NCBI RefSeq assembly: GCF_002776695.1
Contig: NZ_LFJC01000003.1
Span: 5,026,901 to 5,090,900, forward strand
DNA length: 64,000 nt
Direction: 5' to 3'
Origin: Bradyrhizobium nitroreducens
GTDB taxonomy: Bacteria > Pseudomonadota > Alphaproteobacteria > Rhizobiales > Xanthobacteraceae
Shown here: positions 15,025-23,086 of the stretch, one piece after another
Numbering within the stretch: the first letter of the stretch is position 1
Layout: each line of letters begins with the position of its first letter
The notes under the pieces: model-generated
What the model was told of the DNA's origin: nothing
Database searches by the model: none
The model's input: the letters and a program-made list of their open reading frames with translations, nothing else
Program-made: the position numbers and the translations under genes

Positions 15025-17460
15025 ATGACAGAACCTGCTCGGCAGACGCCTGCCGAAAACGAGCCCTCAAATCCGAGCGATTACGGGGCGGAATCGATCC
15101 GCGTGCTCAAGGGTCTCGATGCCGTCCGCAAGCGCCCGGGCATGTATATCGGCGACACCGACGACGGCTCGGGCCTGCACCACATGGTGTACGAGGTCGT
15201 CGACAACGCGATCGACGAAGCGCTTGCGGGCCACGCCACGCGCGTCGAGGTGATCCTCAACGCCGACAATTCCGTCACCGTGCGCGACGACGGCCGCGGC
15301 ATTCCCGTCGACATCCACAAGGGCGAAGGCATCTCGGCGGCCGAGGTCATCATGACCCAGCTCCACGCCGGCGGAAAGTTCGACCAGAACTCCTACAAGG
15401 TTTCCGGCGGCCTGCACGGCGTCGGCGTCTCCGTCGTCAACGCGCTGTCCAGCAAGCTCGGCCTGCGGATCTGGCGCGACAACAAGGAGCACTATATCGA
15501 GTTCGCCCATGGCGATGCCGTGGCGCCGCTCAAAGTCGTCGGCGAGGCGCCGGGCCGGCGCGGCACCGAGGTGACGTTCCTCGCCTCGACCGAGACCTTC
15601 AAGAACATCGAATATGATTTCGCGACGCTCGAACACCGCCTGCGCGAGCTCGCCTTCCTCAACTCCGGCGTCAACATCGTCCTCTCCGACATGCGCCACG
15701 CGGTCGAGAAGCGCGAGGAGATGCACTATTCCGGCGGCGTCGAGGAATTCGTCAAATATCTCGACCGCAACAAGAAGGCGATCGTGCCGGCGCCGATCAT
15801 GGTGCGCGCGGAAGCCAACGGCATCGGCGTCGAGGCTGCGCTGTGGTGGAACGACAGCTACCACGAGAACGTGCTGTGCTTCACCAACAACATCCCGCAG
15901 CGCGACGGCGGCACCCATCTGGCCGGCTTCCGCGGCGCGCTGACGCGCCAGGTCAACGGCTATGCCGAGGCCAACGCGAAGAAGGAAAAGATCGCGCTGA
16001 CCGGCGACGACTGCCGCGAAGGCCTCACCGCCGTGCTGTCGGTGAAGGTGCCCGACCCGAAATTCTCGTCGCAGACCAAGGACAAGCTGGTGTCCTCGGA
16101 AGTGCGTCCCGTGGTCGAGAACGTTCTCAACGAGGCGCTCCAGGCCTGGTTCGAGGAGCATCCCAGCGAAGCCAAGATGATCGTCGGCAAGGTGATCCAG
16201 GCCGCCGCCGCGCGTGAAGCTGCGCGAAAGGCGCGCGAGCTGACGCGCAAGAGCCCGCTCTCGGTCTCCTCGCTGCCCGGCAAGCTCGCCGACTGCCAGG
16301 AAAAGGATCCCGCGAAATCCGAGCTCTTCATCGTCGAGGGTGACTCGGCAGGCGGCAGCGCCAAGCAGGGCCGCAACCGCGAATTCCAGGCCGTGTTGCC
16401 GCTCCGCGGCAAGATATTGAACGTCGAGCGGGTACGCCCCGACAAGATGCTGGGCAGCGAGCAGATCGGCACGCTGATCACCGCGCTCGGCACCGGCATC
16501 AGCGACGAGTTCTCGATCGAGAAGCTGCGCTATCACAAGATCATCGTGATGACGGACGCCGACGTCGACGGCGCCCACATCCGCACGCTGCTGCTGACCT
16601 TCTTCTACCGGCAGATGCGCGACATCATCGACGGCGGCTATCTCTATATCGCCCAGCCGCCGCTCTATAAGGTCTCCAGAGGCAAGTCCGAGCAGTACCT
16701 GAAGGACGAACGGGCGCTGGAGGACTATCTCATCGACGCCGGCCTCGACGACTGCGTCTTCATTCCCGGCACCGGCGGCGACCGCACCGGCCGCGATTTG
16801 CGCGCGCTGGTCGACGATGCCCGCGTGGTCCGCAGCATCCTGCGCAATCTGCACAGCCGCTATAACCGCAAGGTGATCGAGCAGGCCGCCATCACCGGCG
16901 TGCTGAACAAGTCGGTTTACGGCAACCTCGAGAACGCCACGGCCGCAGCGCAGTACATTGCGACCCGGCTGGACAGCCAGGCCGAGGAGGTCGAGCGCGG
17001 CTGGGTCGGCCAATTCGTCGAAGGCCAGGGTTTCCTGTTCGAGCGCACCGTGCGCGGGGTCAAGGAAGCGGCCGTCATCGACGATGCGCTGCTCGGCTCG
17101 GCAGAAGCCCGCAAGCTCGACGAGTACGCGCCCAAGCTCCAGGACGTCTACGCCCGCTCCGGCAAGCTGCGGCGGAAGGATAGCGAGCATGTGGTGCATG
17201 GCCCGTCCGACCTGTTCGAGGCGGTCACCGACTCCGGACGCAAGGGCATCACGCTGCAGCGTTACAAAGGTCTCGGCGAGATGAACCCGGAGCAGCTCTG
17301 GGAGACCACGCTCGACACCGAGGCGCGCTCGCTCTTGCAGGTGAAGGTCAAGGAGGTCGATGAGGCCGACGACATCTTCACCAAGCTGATGGGCGACGTG
17401 GTCGAGCCGCGCCGCGACTTCATCCAGGAACATTCCCTGAGCGCGACGATCGATATCTGA
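15025..17460 (+). CDS. gyrB: DNA gyrase subunit B
   Basis: An 811-residue GyrB of normal length. The GHKL ATPase domain has EVVDNAIDEALAGH, DDGRGIPVD and GGLHGVGVSVVNAL in the first 140 residues. The TOPRIM domain has EGDSAGGSAKQGRNR with the catalytic Glu (near 433) and MTDADVDGAHIRTLL with the Mg-binding Asp residues (near 510). The C-terminal QRYKGLGEMNPEQLWETT is diagnostic of GyrB. With GyrA it introduces negative supercoils using ATP. It closes the dnaA-dnaN-recF-gyrB series, although the FY/GW genes are inserted between recF and gyrB. Confidence 0.98.
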   Translation: MTEPARQTPAENEPSNPSDYGAESIRVLKGLDAVRKRPGMYIGDTDDGSGLHHMVYEVVDNAIDEALAGHATRVEVILNADNSVTVRDDGRGIPVDIHKGEGISAAEVIMTQLHAGGKFDQNSYKVSGGLHGVGVSVVNALSSKLGLRIWRDNKEHYIEFAHGDAVAPLKVVGEAPGRRGTEVTFLASTETFKNIEYDFATLEHRLRELAFLNSGVNIVLSDMRHAVEKREEMHYSGGVEEFVKYLDRNKKAIVPAPIMVRAEANGIGVEAALWWNDSYHENVLCFTNNIPQRDGGTHLAGFRGALTRQVNGYAEANAKKEKIALTGDDCREGLTAVLSVKVPDPKFSSQTKDKLVSSEVRPVVENVLNEALQAWFEEHPSEAKMIVGKVIQAAAAREAARKARELTRKSPLSVSSLPGKLADCQEKDPAKSELFIVEGDSAGGSAKQGRNREFQAVLPLRGKILNVERVRPDKMLGSEQIGTLITALGTGISDEFSIEKLRYHKIIVMTDADVDGAHIRTLLLTFFYRQMRDIIDGGYLYIAQPPLYKVSRGKSEQYLKDERALEDYLIDAGLDDCVFIPGTGGDRTGRDLRALVDDARVVRSILRNLHSRYNRKVIEQAAITGVLNKSVYGNLENATAAAQYIATRLDSQAEEVERGWVGQFVEGQGFLFERTVRGVKEAAVIDDALLGSAEARKLDEYAPKLQDVYARSGKLRRKDSEHVVHGPSDLFEAVTDSGRKGITLQRYKGLGEMNPEQLWETTLDTEARSLLQVKVKEVDEADDIFTKLMGDVVEPRRDFIQEHSLSATIDI

Positions 17461-17520
17461 GGCCGGTTGGCTTTGGATTTCATCTCCCTAGCCAAGGCGC
17501 TCGCTGTAACCTCTCCCCCT

Positions 17521-17544
17521 CCCTCCCCCGCGAGCGGGGGAGGG
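17521..17544. repeat. GC-rich hairpin after gyrB (partial CTCTCCC-family unit)
   Basis: The arms CCCTCCCCCGC and GCGGGGGAGGG are perfect inverted copies around GA. It resembles one arm of the CTCTCCC repeat family at 20-163, 7789-7946 and 20295-20453, without the second arm. There is no T-run. Confidence 0.5.
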
Positions 17545-17571
17545 AGCGCACCACCTTCGTGGCAACACCCC

Positions 17572-17606
17572 CCTGAACCTCCCCACCGGCCACCGCGACA
17601 AAATGG
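17572..17606 (+). repeat. 35-bp direct repeat upstream of the scramblase-like gene (copy 1)
   Basis: It begins CCTGAACCTC and ends with AAATGGC. A second copy at 18313-18347 has five mismatches. The copies lie 30 bp and 41 bp upstream of the starts of the genes at 17637 and 18389, on the same strand, so they may be a shared regulatory or promoter module or a duplicated 5' region. Confidence 0.5.
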
Positions 17607-17636
17607 CGTAGCTGGCACTGGAAGAGGTCCGAGCGA

Positions 17637-18275
17637 ATGTTGCCGATTTTAGCTGACCAGCACCGAATGTATGTGCAGCAGGTTTTCGAAATGGCCGAAC
17701 TTTTCGGCCTCGAAACCCGCAACAAGTATCGCATCCGCGACGAAAATGGCCGCGATCTGCTCTATGCGGCCGAACAGCAAAAAGGAATTCTCGGCTTTTT
17801 GTGGCGTCAGGCATTTGGGCATTGGCGCTCCTTTGAGGTCCATTTTTTCGACGGCGCCCGACAGCCGGTGATGCGCGGGATCCATCCCTTCCGCTGGTTC
17901 TTTCAATGTCTGGAGCTGCGTTCGCGCGACGGCCGCCTCATAGGAACCATCGAGCGTCAGTTTTCGATTCTCACCAAGACCTTCCATGTGCAGGATGCGC
18001 AGGGAAGAGTGGTGCTCGAGGTCAGCTCGCCATTTTGGCGCGTGTGGACCTTTCCGTTCATGCGCGGAGGGCGAGAGCACGCGCGCGTTGCGAAAAAATG
18101 GTCCGGCCTCGGCTCCGAACTGTTCACCGACCGCGATAACTTTCTGATCGAGTTTCTGGAACGCAGTCTGACGGAAGATGAGCGAGCGCTGGTTCTTGCG
18201 GCCGCGATCTACATCGACCTGATGTATTTCGAAGTCAAAGGCGAGGGTGGCGTCATCAATTTGTTCCGCAATTGA
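17637..18275 (+). CDS. Phospholipid scramblase-related (LURP-one/Tubby-like) protein
   Basis: A 212-residue protein that resembles bacterial scramblase-related proteins. Supporting features are YVQQVFEMAELFGLETRNKYRIRDENG near the start (quoted in part), the repeated pattern of short beta strands (LYAAEQQKG, FEVHFFDG, RQFSILTKTFHVQDAQG, VVLEVSSPFWR), and a hydrophobic C-terminal helix VLAAAIYIDLMYF. Most of this group have a single 12-stranded barrel around a buried helix. The biochemical activity of the bacterial members is not established. There is no signal peptide. Upstream lies a 35-bp sequence repeated before the next gene. Confidence 0.7.
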   Translation: MLPILADQHRMYVQQVFEMAELFGLETRNKYRIRDENGRDLLYAAEQQKGILGFLWRQAFGHWRSFEVHFFDGARQPVMRGIHPFRWFFQCLELRSRDGRLIGTIERQFSILTKTFHVQDAQGRVVLEVSSPFWRVWTFPFMRGGREHARVAKKWSGLGSELFTDRDNFLIEFLERSLTEDERALVLAAAIYIDLMYFEVKGEGGVINLFRN

Positions 18276-18312
18276 GGCGCAGTGGGCCTCTCCCGCCTGC
18301 CCGCCGCAGCTC

Positions 18313-18347
18313 CCTGAACCTCGCCACCCGCCATCGCGACGAAGTGG
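18313..18347 (+). repeat. 35-bp direct repeat upstream of the membrane-protein gene (copy 2)
   Basis: It matches the sequence at 17572-17606 with five substitutions and no gap, in the same orientation. It ends 41 bp before the ATG at 18389. Confidence 0.5.
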
Positions 18348-18388
18348 CATGACCCGCAGGGCCAATTCCGGCCGGGAAGTGTCACGTC

Positions 18389-18856
18389 ATGATCGCCTCT
18401 GCAACGACCACTCCAGCCGCACCCTCCCGCCGTCTTGGCATCATCGGCAGCATTGTCGGTGTGCTGGCGCTGATCGCGGCGGTCTTGCCGCATTGGGTCG
18501 TGCCGGTGCTCTATCCGCCGCCGCCGGCAGACAAGGTGATCGTCGACACCGGACACCGCCTCAAGGATCGCCTGATCGCACGGGTCAAGGGCGTCGAGTA
18601 CCAGGCACCACCGCGGGAGAAGTCGACAGGGAGCCAACTGAGGGAGATGTCCTCGATCGGCGCGATCTCGCTCGGCCTGCTTGCCATTTTGTTCTCGGTC
18701 CTCGCACTGGTGTTTCGCGAAGAGCGGCTGCTGGCCGGCGTCGCGGCCGCGCTCGGGAGCGGCGCCATCGCCATTGAAATCTCCTTCCTGGCCATGGGCG
18801 TCCTGATGCTGATCGTCATCCTTTATGTGGTGGCCAATATCATCGGCTTGTTCTAA
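18389..18856 (+). CDS. Membrane protein of unknown function
   Basis: A 155-residue protein with four hydrophobic segments: residues 17-38 (IIGSIVGVLALIAAVLPHWV), 92-110 (ISLGLLAILFSVLALVF), 116-127 (LAGVAAALGSGA, weak) and 130-153 (EISFLAMGVLMLIVILYVVANI). A soluble, Pro- and Lys-rich loop of about 50 residues follows the first helix and is probably periplasmic. I do not recognise the family. The gene lies between the scramblase-like gene and murA and shares an upstream 35-bp repeat with the former. Confidence 0.7.
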   Translation: MIASATTTPAAPSRRLGIIGSIVGVLALIAAVLPHWVVPVLYPPPPADKVIVDTGHRLKDRLIARVKGVEYQAPPREKSTGSQLREMSSIGAISLGLLAILFSVLALVFREERLLAGVAAALGSGAIAIEISFLAMGVLMLIVILYVVANIIGLF

Positions 18857-18996
18857 ACGCCTGATGCAGCGGGCCTGTTCAGGCCAATCGGCGGCCTTCC
18901 GACGCGACAAGTGCAGAATTGCTACCCTGCTCAATTCTCGGTAGTTTCCGCTCTCGAAGCAGCCCGCCCCAACGCAACAGGACGGAGAAAACCGAC

Positions 18997-20292
18997 GTGG
19001 CGCCCATCCAATACATCGTCGAGGGCGGTCACCGGCTCTCGGGCTCGATCGAGCCGTCCGGCAACAAGAATTCGGCGCTGCCGATCATCGCCGCGGCGCT
19101 GCTCACCTCACATCCGGTGACGCTGGAGAACGTGCCGCGCATCCGCGACACCGAGACGCTGGTCGAGCTGATCCGTTCGGTCGGTGCATCCGCGGAATGG
19201 ACCGCCCGCAACACGCTTCACATCCACGCCAAGAGCATCCGCGCCGCCGATCTCGACCCCGAGCTGTGCGTGCGCATCCGCGCCTCGATCCTGCTCGCAG
19301 GCCCCCTGCTCGCCCGCTGCGGCGAAGTGATGCTGCCGCCACCGGGCGGTGACGTCATCGGCCGCCGCCGCCTGGATACCCATGTGCTGGCGCTGGAGCA
19401 GCTGGGCGCAAAAGTCACCGCGACCGACCGGCTCGAATTCCGCGCGGCCAGGCTCGCCGGCGCGGACGTGTTCCTGGACGAGCCGAGCGTGACCGCGACG
19501 GAGAATGCGCTGGTCGCCGCGGTCGCCGCCGACGGCGTGACCTATTTGCGCAACGCCGCCTCCGAGCCGCATGTGCAGGACCTCGCCAATTTCCTGGTCG
19601 CGCTCGGCGCTCGAATCGAGGGCATCGGCACCAACACCATGATCGTGCACGGGCCGGCGACGCTGGGGGAGACGACCTACCGGATCCAGCCCGACCACAT
19701 CGAGGTCGGCTCACTGATCGGCCTTGCCGCCGTGACGCGCTCGCCGCTGCGCATCACGCGCGCCGGCGTCGAGCATCTGCGCTCGATCCGCATGGGTTTC
19801 GAGCGGCTCGGCATCGTCTGCCGCGTCGAGGGCGACGACCTCATCGTGCCCTCCAATCAAACCTTGAAGATCCAGGACGATTTCGGCGGCCACGTGCCGA
19901 AGCTGGAGGACCAGCCCTGGCCGGCGTTCCCGGCCGATCTGATGTCGATCGCAATCGTCACCGCCACGCAATGCGAGGGCGTGATCCTGATGTTCGAGAA
20001 GATGTTCGAATCCAGGATGTTCTTCGTCGACAAGCTGATCGCGATGGGCGCAAGAATTGTTCTCTGCGATCCGCATCGCGCCATCATCGCGGGCCCCAGC
20101 CGCCTCCACGGCGCGACCATGACCTCGCCCGACATCCGCGCCGGCATGGCGATGCTGTTGGCCGCCGTCTGCGCCCAGGGCACCTCGACCATCAACAACG
20201 CCGACCAGATCGAGCGCGGCTACGAGCGTATCGAGGAGCGGCTGAACGCGCTGGGCGCGAAGATCAAGCGCGTGCCTGAAAGGAAGGGGTGA
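18997..20292 (+). CDS. murA: UDP-N-acetylglucosamine 1-carboxyvinyltransferase (MurA-type) with Asp at the Cys position
   Basis: 431 residues from a GTG at 18997, preceded by ACGGAGAAA. This start gives the normal MurA beginning (IQYIVEGGHRLSGSIEPSGN), with Lys in GNKNSALPIIAA. MurA adds enolpyruvate from PEP to UDP-GlcNAc, the first committed step of peptidoglycan synthesis. In most bacteria the loop carries a catalytic Cys (PGGCxIG). Here the sequence is PPPGGDVIGRR, so Asp replaces Cys. The same change is known in Mycobacterium and Chlamydia MurA, where it gives fosfomycin insensitivity. The remaining motifs look intact. It may be a second MurA copy of the genome, which cannot be judged from this window. 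Confidence 0.9.
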   Translation: MAPIQYIVEGGHRLSGSIEPSGNKNSALPIIAAALLTSHPVTLENVPRIRDTETLVELIRSVGASAEWTARNTLHIHAKSIRAADLDPELCVRIRASILLAGPLLARCGEVMLPPPGGDVIGRRRLDTHVLALEQLGAKVTATDRLEFRAARLAGADVFLDEPSVTATENALVAAVAADGVTYLRNAASEPHVQDLANFLVALGARIEGIGTNTMIVHGPATLGETTYRIQPDHIEVGSLIGLAAVTRSPLRITRAGVEHLRSIRMGFERLGIVCRVEGDDLIVPSNQTLKIQDDFGGHVPKLEDQPWPAFPADLMSIAIVTATQCEGVILMFEKMFESRMFFVDKLIAMGARIVLCDPHRAIIAGPSRLHGATMTSPDIRAGMAMLLAAVCAQGTSTINNADQIERGYERIEERLNALGAKIKRVPERKG

Positions 20293-20294
20293 GG

Positions 20295-20453
20295 TTTCTT
20301 CTTCGCCTCGCCCCGCTTGCGGGGAGAGGCCGGATTGCATCGCAGATGCAATCCGGGTGAGGGGGACTCTCCGCGAATCCAGCTCTCACCGCACCCGCGG
20401 AGACTCCCCCTCACCCCGACCCTCTCCCCGCAAGCGGGGCGAGGGAGAAGAAG
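20295..20453. repeat. Intergenic palindromic repeat (CTCTCCC family, copy 3)
   Basis: The left arm carries CCTCGCCCCGCTTGCGGGG-AGAGG, a GATTGCATCGCAGATGCAATC hairpin (two mirrored parts) and CGGGTGAGGGG. The right arm carries CCCCTCACCCCGACCCTCTC and CCCCGCAAGCGGGGCGAGG. Its layout is that of 7789-7946, but the inner hairpin sequence is different, so stems change while pairing is kept. Confidence 0.75.
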
Positions 20454-20496
20454 CGCGAGCCATGTTTTCGTCGCTCGGGCGTGCTATTGAGCCGCC

Positions 20497-21891
20497 ATGC
20501 TCGACACCGTTGAACATCACGCGCAGCCGCAAGCCGGCGTGCCGCAGAACCACCTCGCGCAGGAATTCGTCGAGACGCTGCGGCTGGCCGTGCCGCTGAT
20601 GCTGACGCAGCTCGGACAGATCGCGATGATCACGACCGACCTTGCGCTGATCGGCCGGCTCGGCGAGGGCGCGGTGGCCGCGGCGGCGCTGGCGCATACG
20701 GTCTACTTCGTCAGCTTCACCTTCGGGCTCGGACTGATGTCGGCGGTATCGCCGCTGGCGGCGCAGGCATTCGGCGCCGGCGACGTCAGGCGCATCCGCC
20801 ACTCCTTGCGTGTCGGGCTTTGGGTCGCGCTCTTGATTTCGCTGCCGATGATGGCCTCGCCGCTCTATGGCGAGCAGATCCTGATCGCGCTCGGCCAGCT
20901 GCCGCAATCGGCCGCGCTCGCCCAGCGCTATCTCAACGGCCTCGCCTGGGGCATCGCCCCGGCACTCGGCTTCATCGCCCTGCGCAGCATGATGAGCGCG
21001 GTGAACCGACCGCAGGCGCCGCTGTGGATCACGGTAGCCGCGATCCCGGTCAATGCCGCGCTGGTCTATGCCTTGATCCACGGACTGTTCGGCCTGCCGG
21101 AGCTCGGCCTGTTCGGGGCCGGCCTGGCGACCACGATCGTCAATCTCGGCACCTTCCTCGCGACTCTCGCCATCGCCGCATGGCGGAAGCCGTTCGTGGA
21201 CTACCGCCCGCTCGCCCATCTGTGGCGGATCGACTGGCCGCTGATGCGGCAGCTGATCGCGGTCGGTGCGCCGATCTCGTTTTCCCTGCTGCTGGAATAT
21301 GGCCTGTTCTCCTCGGCCGCGCTGCTGATGGGATTGATCTCGACCACCGCGATCGCCGCGCACCAGATCGCGCTCCAGGTCACAGCCGTGCTGTTCATGG
21401 TGCCGCTGGGCATCGGCATGGCGGCGACGGTGCGGGTCGGCCACGCCTTCGGCCGCGGCGATCCGGCGGCGGTGAAGCGCGCCGGGCTGGCCGCCGCCGT
21501 GCTTGGCATCACACTGGTCTCGGCCCTGACCCTCGCCATCATCCTCGGCCGATATGAGCTGGGCCGATTGTTCTTCGGCAAAGGTGAAGCCAGCGCGCCT
21601 ACGGTCGCGCTGACCGCGATGCTGCTGCTGGTCGGCGCCACCTTCTTCATCGCCGACGGGCTCCAGACCATCATGGGCGGCGCGCTACGCGGCCTCAACG
21701 ACACAAGGATGACGCTGCTGTTCGCTGCGATCGGCTATTGGGGCATCTCCTTTCCCGTCGCCTGGATTCTTGCCTTCCACACCGGACTGGGCGCTGTCGG
21801 CATCTGGGTCGGGTTCTCGGTGGGGACCTTCGTCTATGCCGGCCTGCTGATCTTGCGCTTCCGGATGTTGACGCGCAAACTGGCGGCATGA
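20497..21891 (+). CDS. MATE family multidrug efflux transporter
   Basis: A 464-residue membrane protein with about 12 hydrophobic segments in two halves, the MATE layout. The first helix region has RLAVPLMLTQLGQIAMITTDLALIG (quoted in part), the second half a similar MRQLIAVGAPISFSLLLEYGLF, and the interior HQIALQVTAVLFMVPLGIGMAATVRVGHAFG region is typical of NorM-like members. These proteins export cationic drugs or metabolites in exchange for Na+ or H+. The stop codon overlaps the next ATG (ATGA), so it heads a three-gene operon with a DUF2867 protein and an HCCA-isomerase-like protein. The substrate is unknown. Confidence 0.92.
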   Translation: MLDTVEHHAQPQAGVPQNHLAQEFVETLRLAVPLMLTQLGQIAMITTDLALIGRLGEGAVAAAALAHTVYFVSFTFGLGLMSAVSPLAAQAFGAGDVRRIRHSLRVGLWVALLISLPMMASPLYGEQILIALGQLPQSAALAQRYLNGLAWGIAPALGFIALRSMMSAVNRPQAPLWITVAAIPVNAALVYALIHGLFGLPELGLFGAGLATTIVNLGTFLATLAIAAWRKPFVDYRPLAHLWRIDWPLMRQLIAVGAPISFSLLLEYGLFSSAALLMGLISTTAIAAHQIALQVTAVLFMVPLGIGMAATVRVGHAFGRGDPAAVKRAGLAAAVLGITLVSALTLAIILGRYELGRLFFGKGEASAPTVALTAMLLLVGATFFIADGLQTIMGGALRGLNDTRMTLLFAAIGYWGISFPVAWILAFHTGLGAVGIWVGFSVGTFVYAGLLILRFRMLTRKLAA

Positions 21892-22376
21892 TCGCCATGG
21901 TCCGCGAAATCACCCCTGATGTCGACGCCGGCACGGTGCTGGCAGGCGCGCAGTTCATCGACGCATTTCGCGCGGATGTCGGCGCGACCAGCGTGAGTGC
22001 CCGCGAGGCCTGCACGCGGATGGTGCTGCACGGGCCGCGCTGGGTCGACGCGCTGACGCGCTTGCGCAACGTCCTGGTGAAGCCCTTCGGACTGAAGACG
22101 TCGGGCGACGGTGCTCCGGCGCCGCACGGGATGGTCGGCCTGTTTCCAGTCCTGAGCGAAACACCGGAGCGGCTGATCGCCGGCTTTGACGACTACCATC
22201 TCGATTTCCGCGTCGTGGTTGACGTCGCCGGCGACGCGGCGGAGCGGCGGGTGACATTGACCACATTGGTACGGACCAACAATCTGCTCGGGCGGGCCTA
22301 TCTCACGCTGATCGTCCCCTTCCACAAGCTCGTGGCCCGCAGCATGATGGGATGCATCGTGGAGCCGCCCCGATGA
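21888..22376 (+). CDS. DUF2867 family protein
   Basis: 162 residues from an ATG that overlaps the stop of the MATE gene (ATGA). The sequence has the features of DUF2867: VSAREACTRMVLHGPRWVDAL in the first third, a GLFPVLSETPERLIAGFDD segment near residue 85, and VVVDVAGDAAERRVTLTTLVRTNN followed by YLTLIVPFHKLVARSMM (each quoted in part). The C-terminal VPFHKLVAR is the best-conserved part as I recall it. No catalytic residue is known to me. It has no signal peptide. Translational coupling on both sides suggests a common task with the transporter and the isomerase-like protein. Confidence 0.8.
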   Translation: MIAMVREITPDVDAGTVLAGAQFIDAFRADVGATSVSAREACTRMVLHGPRWVDALTRLRNVLVKPFGLKTSGDGAPAPHGMVGLFPVLSETPERLIAGFDDYHLDFRVVVDVAGDAAERRVTLTTLVRTNNLLGRAYLTLIVPFHKLVARSMMGCIVEPPR

Positions 22377-23023
22377 CGCTGTCCGTCGATCTGTTCTTCT
22401 CCTTCCGCAGCCCGTTCAGCTATCTGGCGCTGCCGAAGACGCTCAAGCTCGTCGAGCAATACGACCTCGCGGTGAACCTCCGGCCGGTCTATCCGCTCGC
22501 GGTCCGCGTGCCCGGATTCTTCAAGAAGGCCAGCCCGAACTTCATTCGCTATGTCGTGCTCGACAGCACGCGCGTCGCACAGCACGAGGGCATTCCGTTC
22601 CGCTTTCCCCGGCCCGATCCGATTGTGCAGGACAAGACGACGTTCGATGTCGCTTCCGAGCAGCCCTACATCCACCGTCTGACCCGGCTCGGCGCCATGG
22701 CGCAGCTCGAGGGCCGCGCGCTCGAATTCACATATGCGATCGCGCGCGTGCTGTGGGACGGTTCGGTCGCGGGATGGAACGAGGGCGATCATCTGGCGCG
22801 CGCGGCGGAGAAAGCGGGCTTTGATCTCGCCGCGATGGACCGCGCGATCACCACGGACCCGGATCGCTACGAGCAGGTCATCGCGGAGAACGAGAAGGAC
22901 CACGCCGCATCAGGCCATTGGGGCGTGCCCACCTTCGTGTTCGAGAACGAACCGTTCTTCGGCCAGGACCGCATCGACCTCCTGGTCTGGCGCATGCAAG
23001 GCAAAGGGCTGACGAAGCTCTAG
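22373..23023 (+). CDS. 2-hydroxychromene-2-carboxylate isomerase family (DsbA-like) protein
   Basis: 216 residues from an ATG overlapping the previous stop (ATGA). The thioredoxin/GST-kappa fold starts DLFFSFRSPFSYLAL, where the Ser replaces the DsbA Cys and is the expected glutathione-activating residue. Near the C terminus GHWGVPTFVFENEPFFGQDRID (quoted in part) is the cis-Pro region typical of the family. Such enzymes isomerise chromene carboxylates in naphthalene breakdown, but many homologues have unknown substrates. Its stop codon TAG lies inside the 69-bp repeat at 23017-23085. Confidence 0.88.
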   Translation: MTLSVDLFFSFRSPFSYLALPKTLKLVEQYDLAVNLRPVYPLAVRVPGFFKKASPNFIRYVVLDSTRVAQHEGIPFRFPRPDPIVQDKTTFDVASEQPYIHRLTRLGAMAQLEGRALEFTYAIARVLWDGSVAGWNEGDHLARAAEKAGFDLAAMDRAITTDPDRYEQVIAENEKDHAASGHWGVPTFVFENEPFFGQDRIDLLVWRMQGKGLTKL

Positions 23024-23085
23024 ATTCTTGTTTGACGCGTTTTCTTCACGCGAACCGGTGTCCACTTCGCTCGAAAACGCTCTAG
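23017..23085. repeat. 69-bp GCTCTAGATTCTTG repeat, copy 1
   Basis: It starts GCTCTAGATTCTTG, contains TTTTCTTCACGCGAACCGG and ends TCGAAAACGCTCTAG. An inverted copy at 56426-56494 differs by one indel and one substitution. Both ends carry CTCTAG, and the TAG in the left end is the stop codon of the isomerase-like gene. It fills the convergent gap up to the FUSC gene. Confidence 0.85.
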
Positions 23086-23086
23086 C

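Noticed and set aside
15067..17433. A minus-strand open frame of about 790 codons opposite gyrB
   Set aside because: It lies wholly inside gyrB, is compositionally Asp/Leu/Val/Ala/His-rich without domains, and such frames are expected opposite GC-rich genes.
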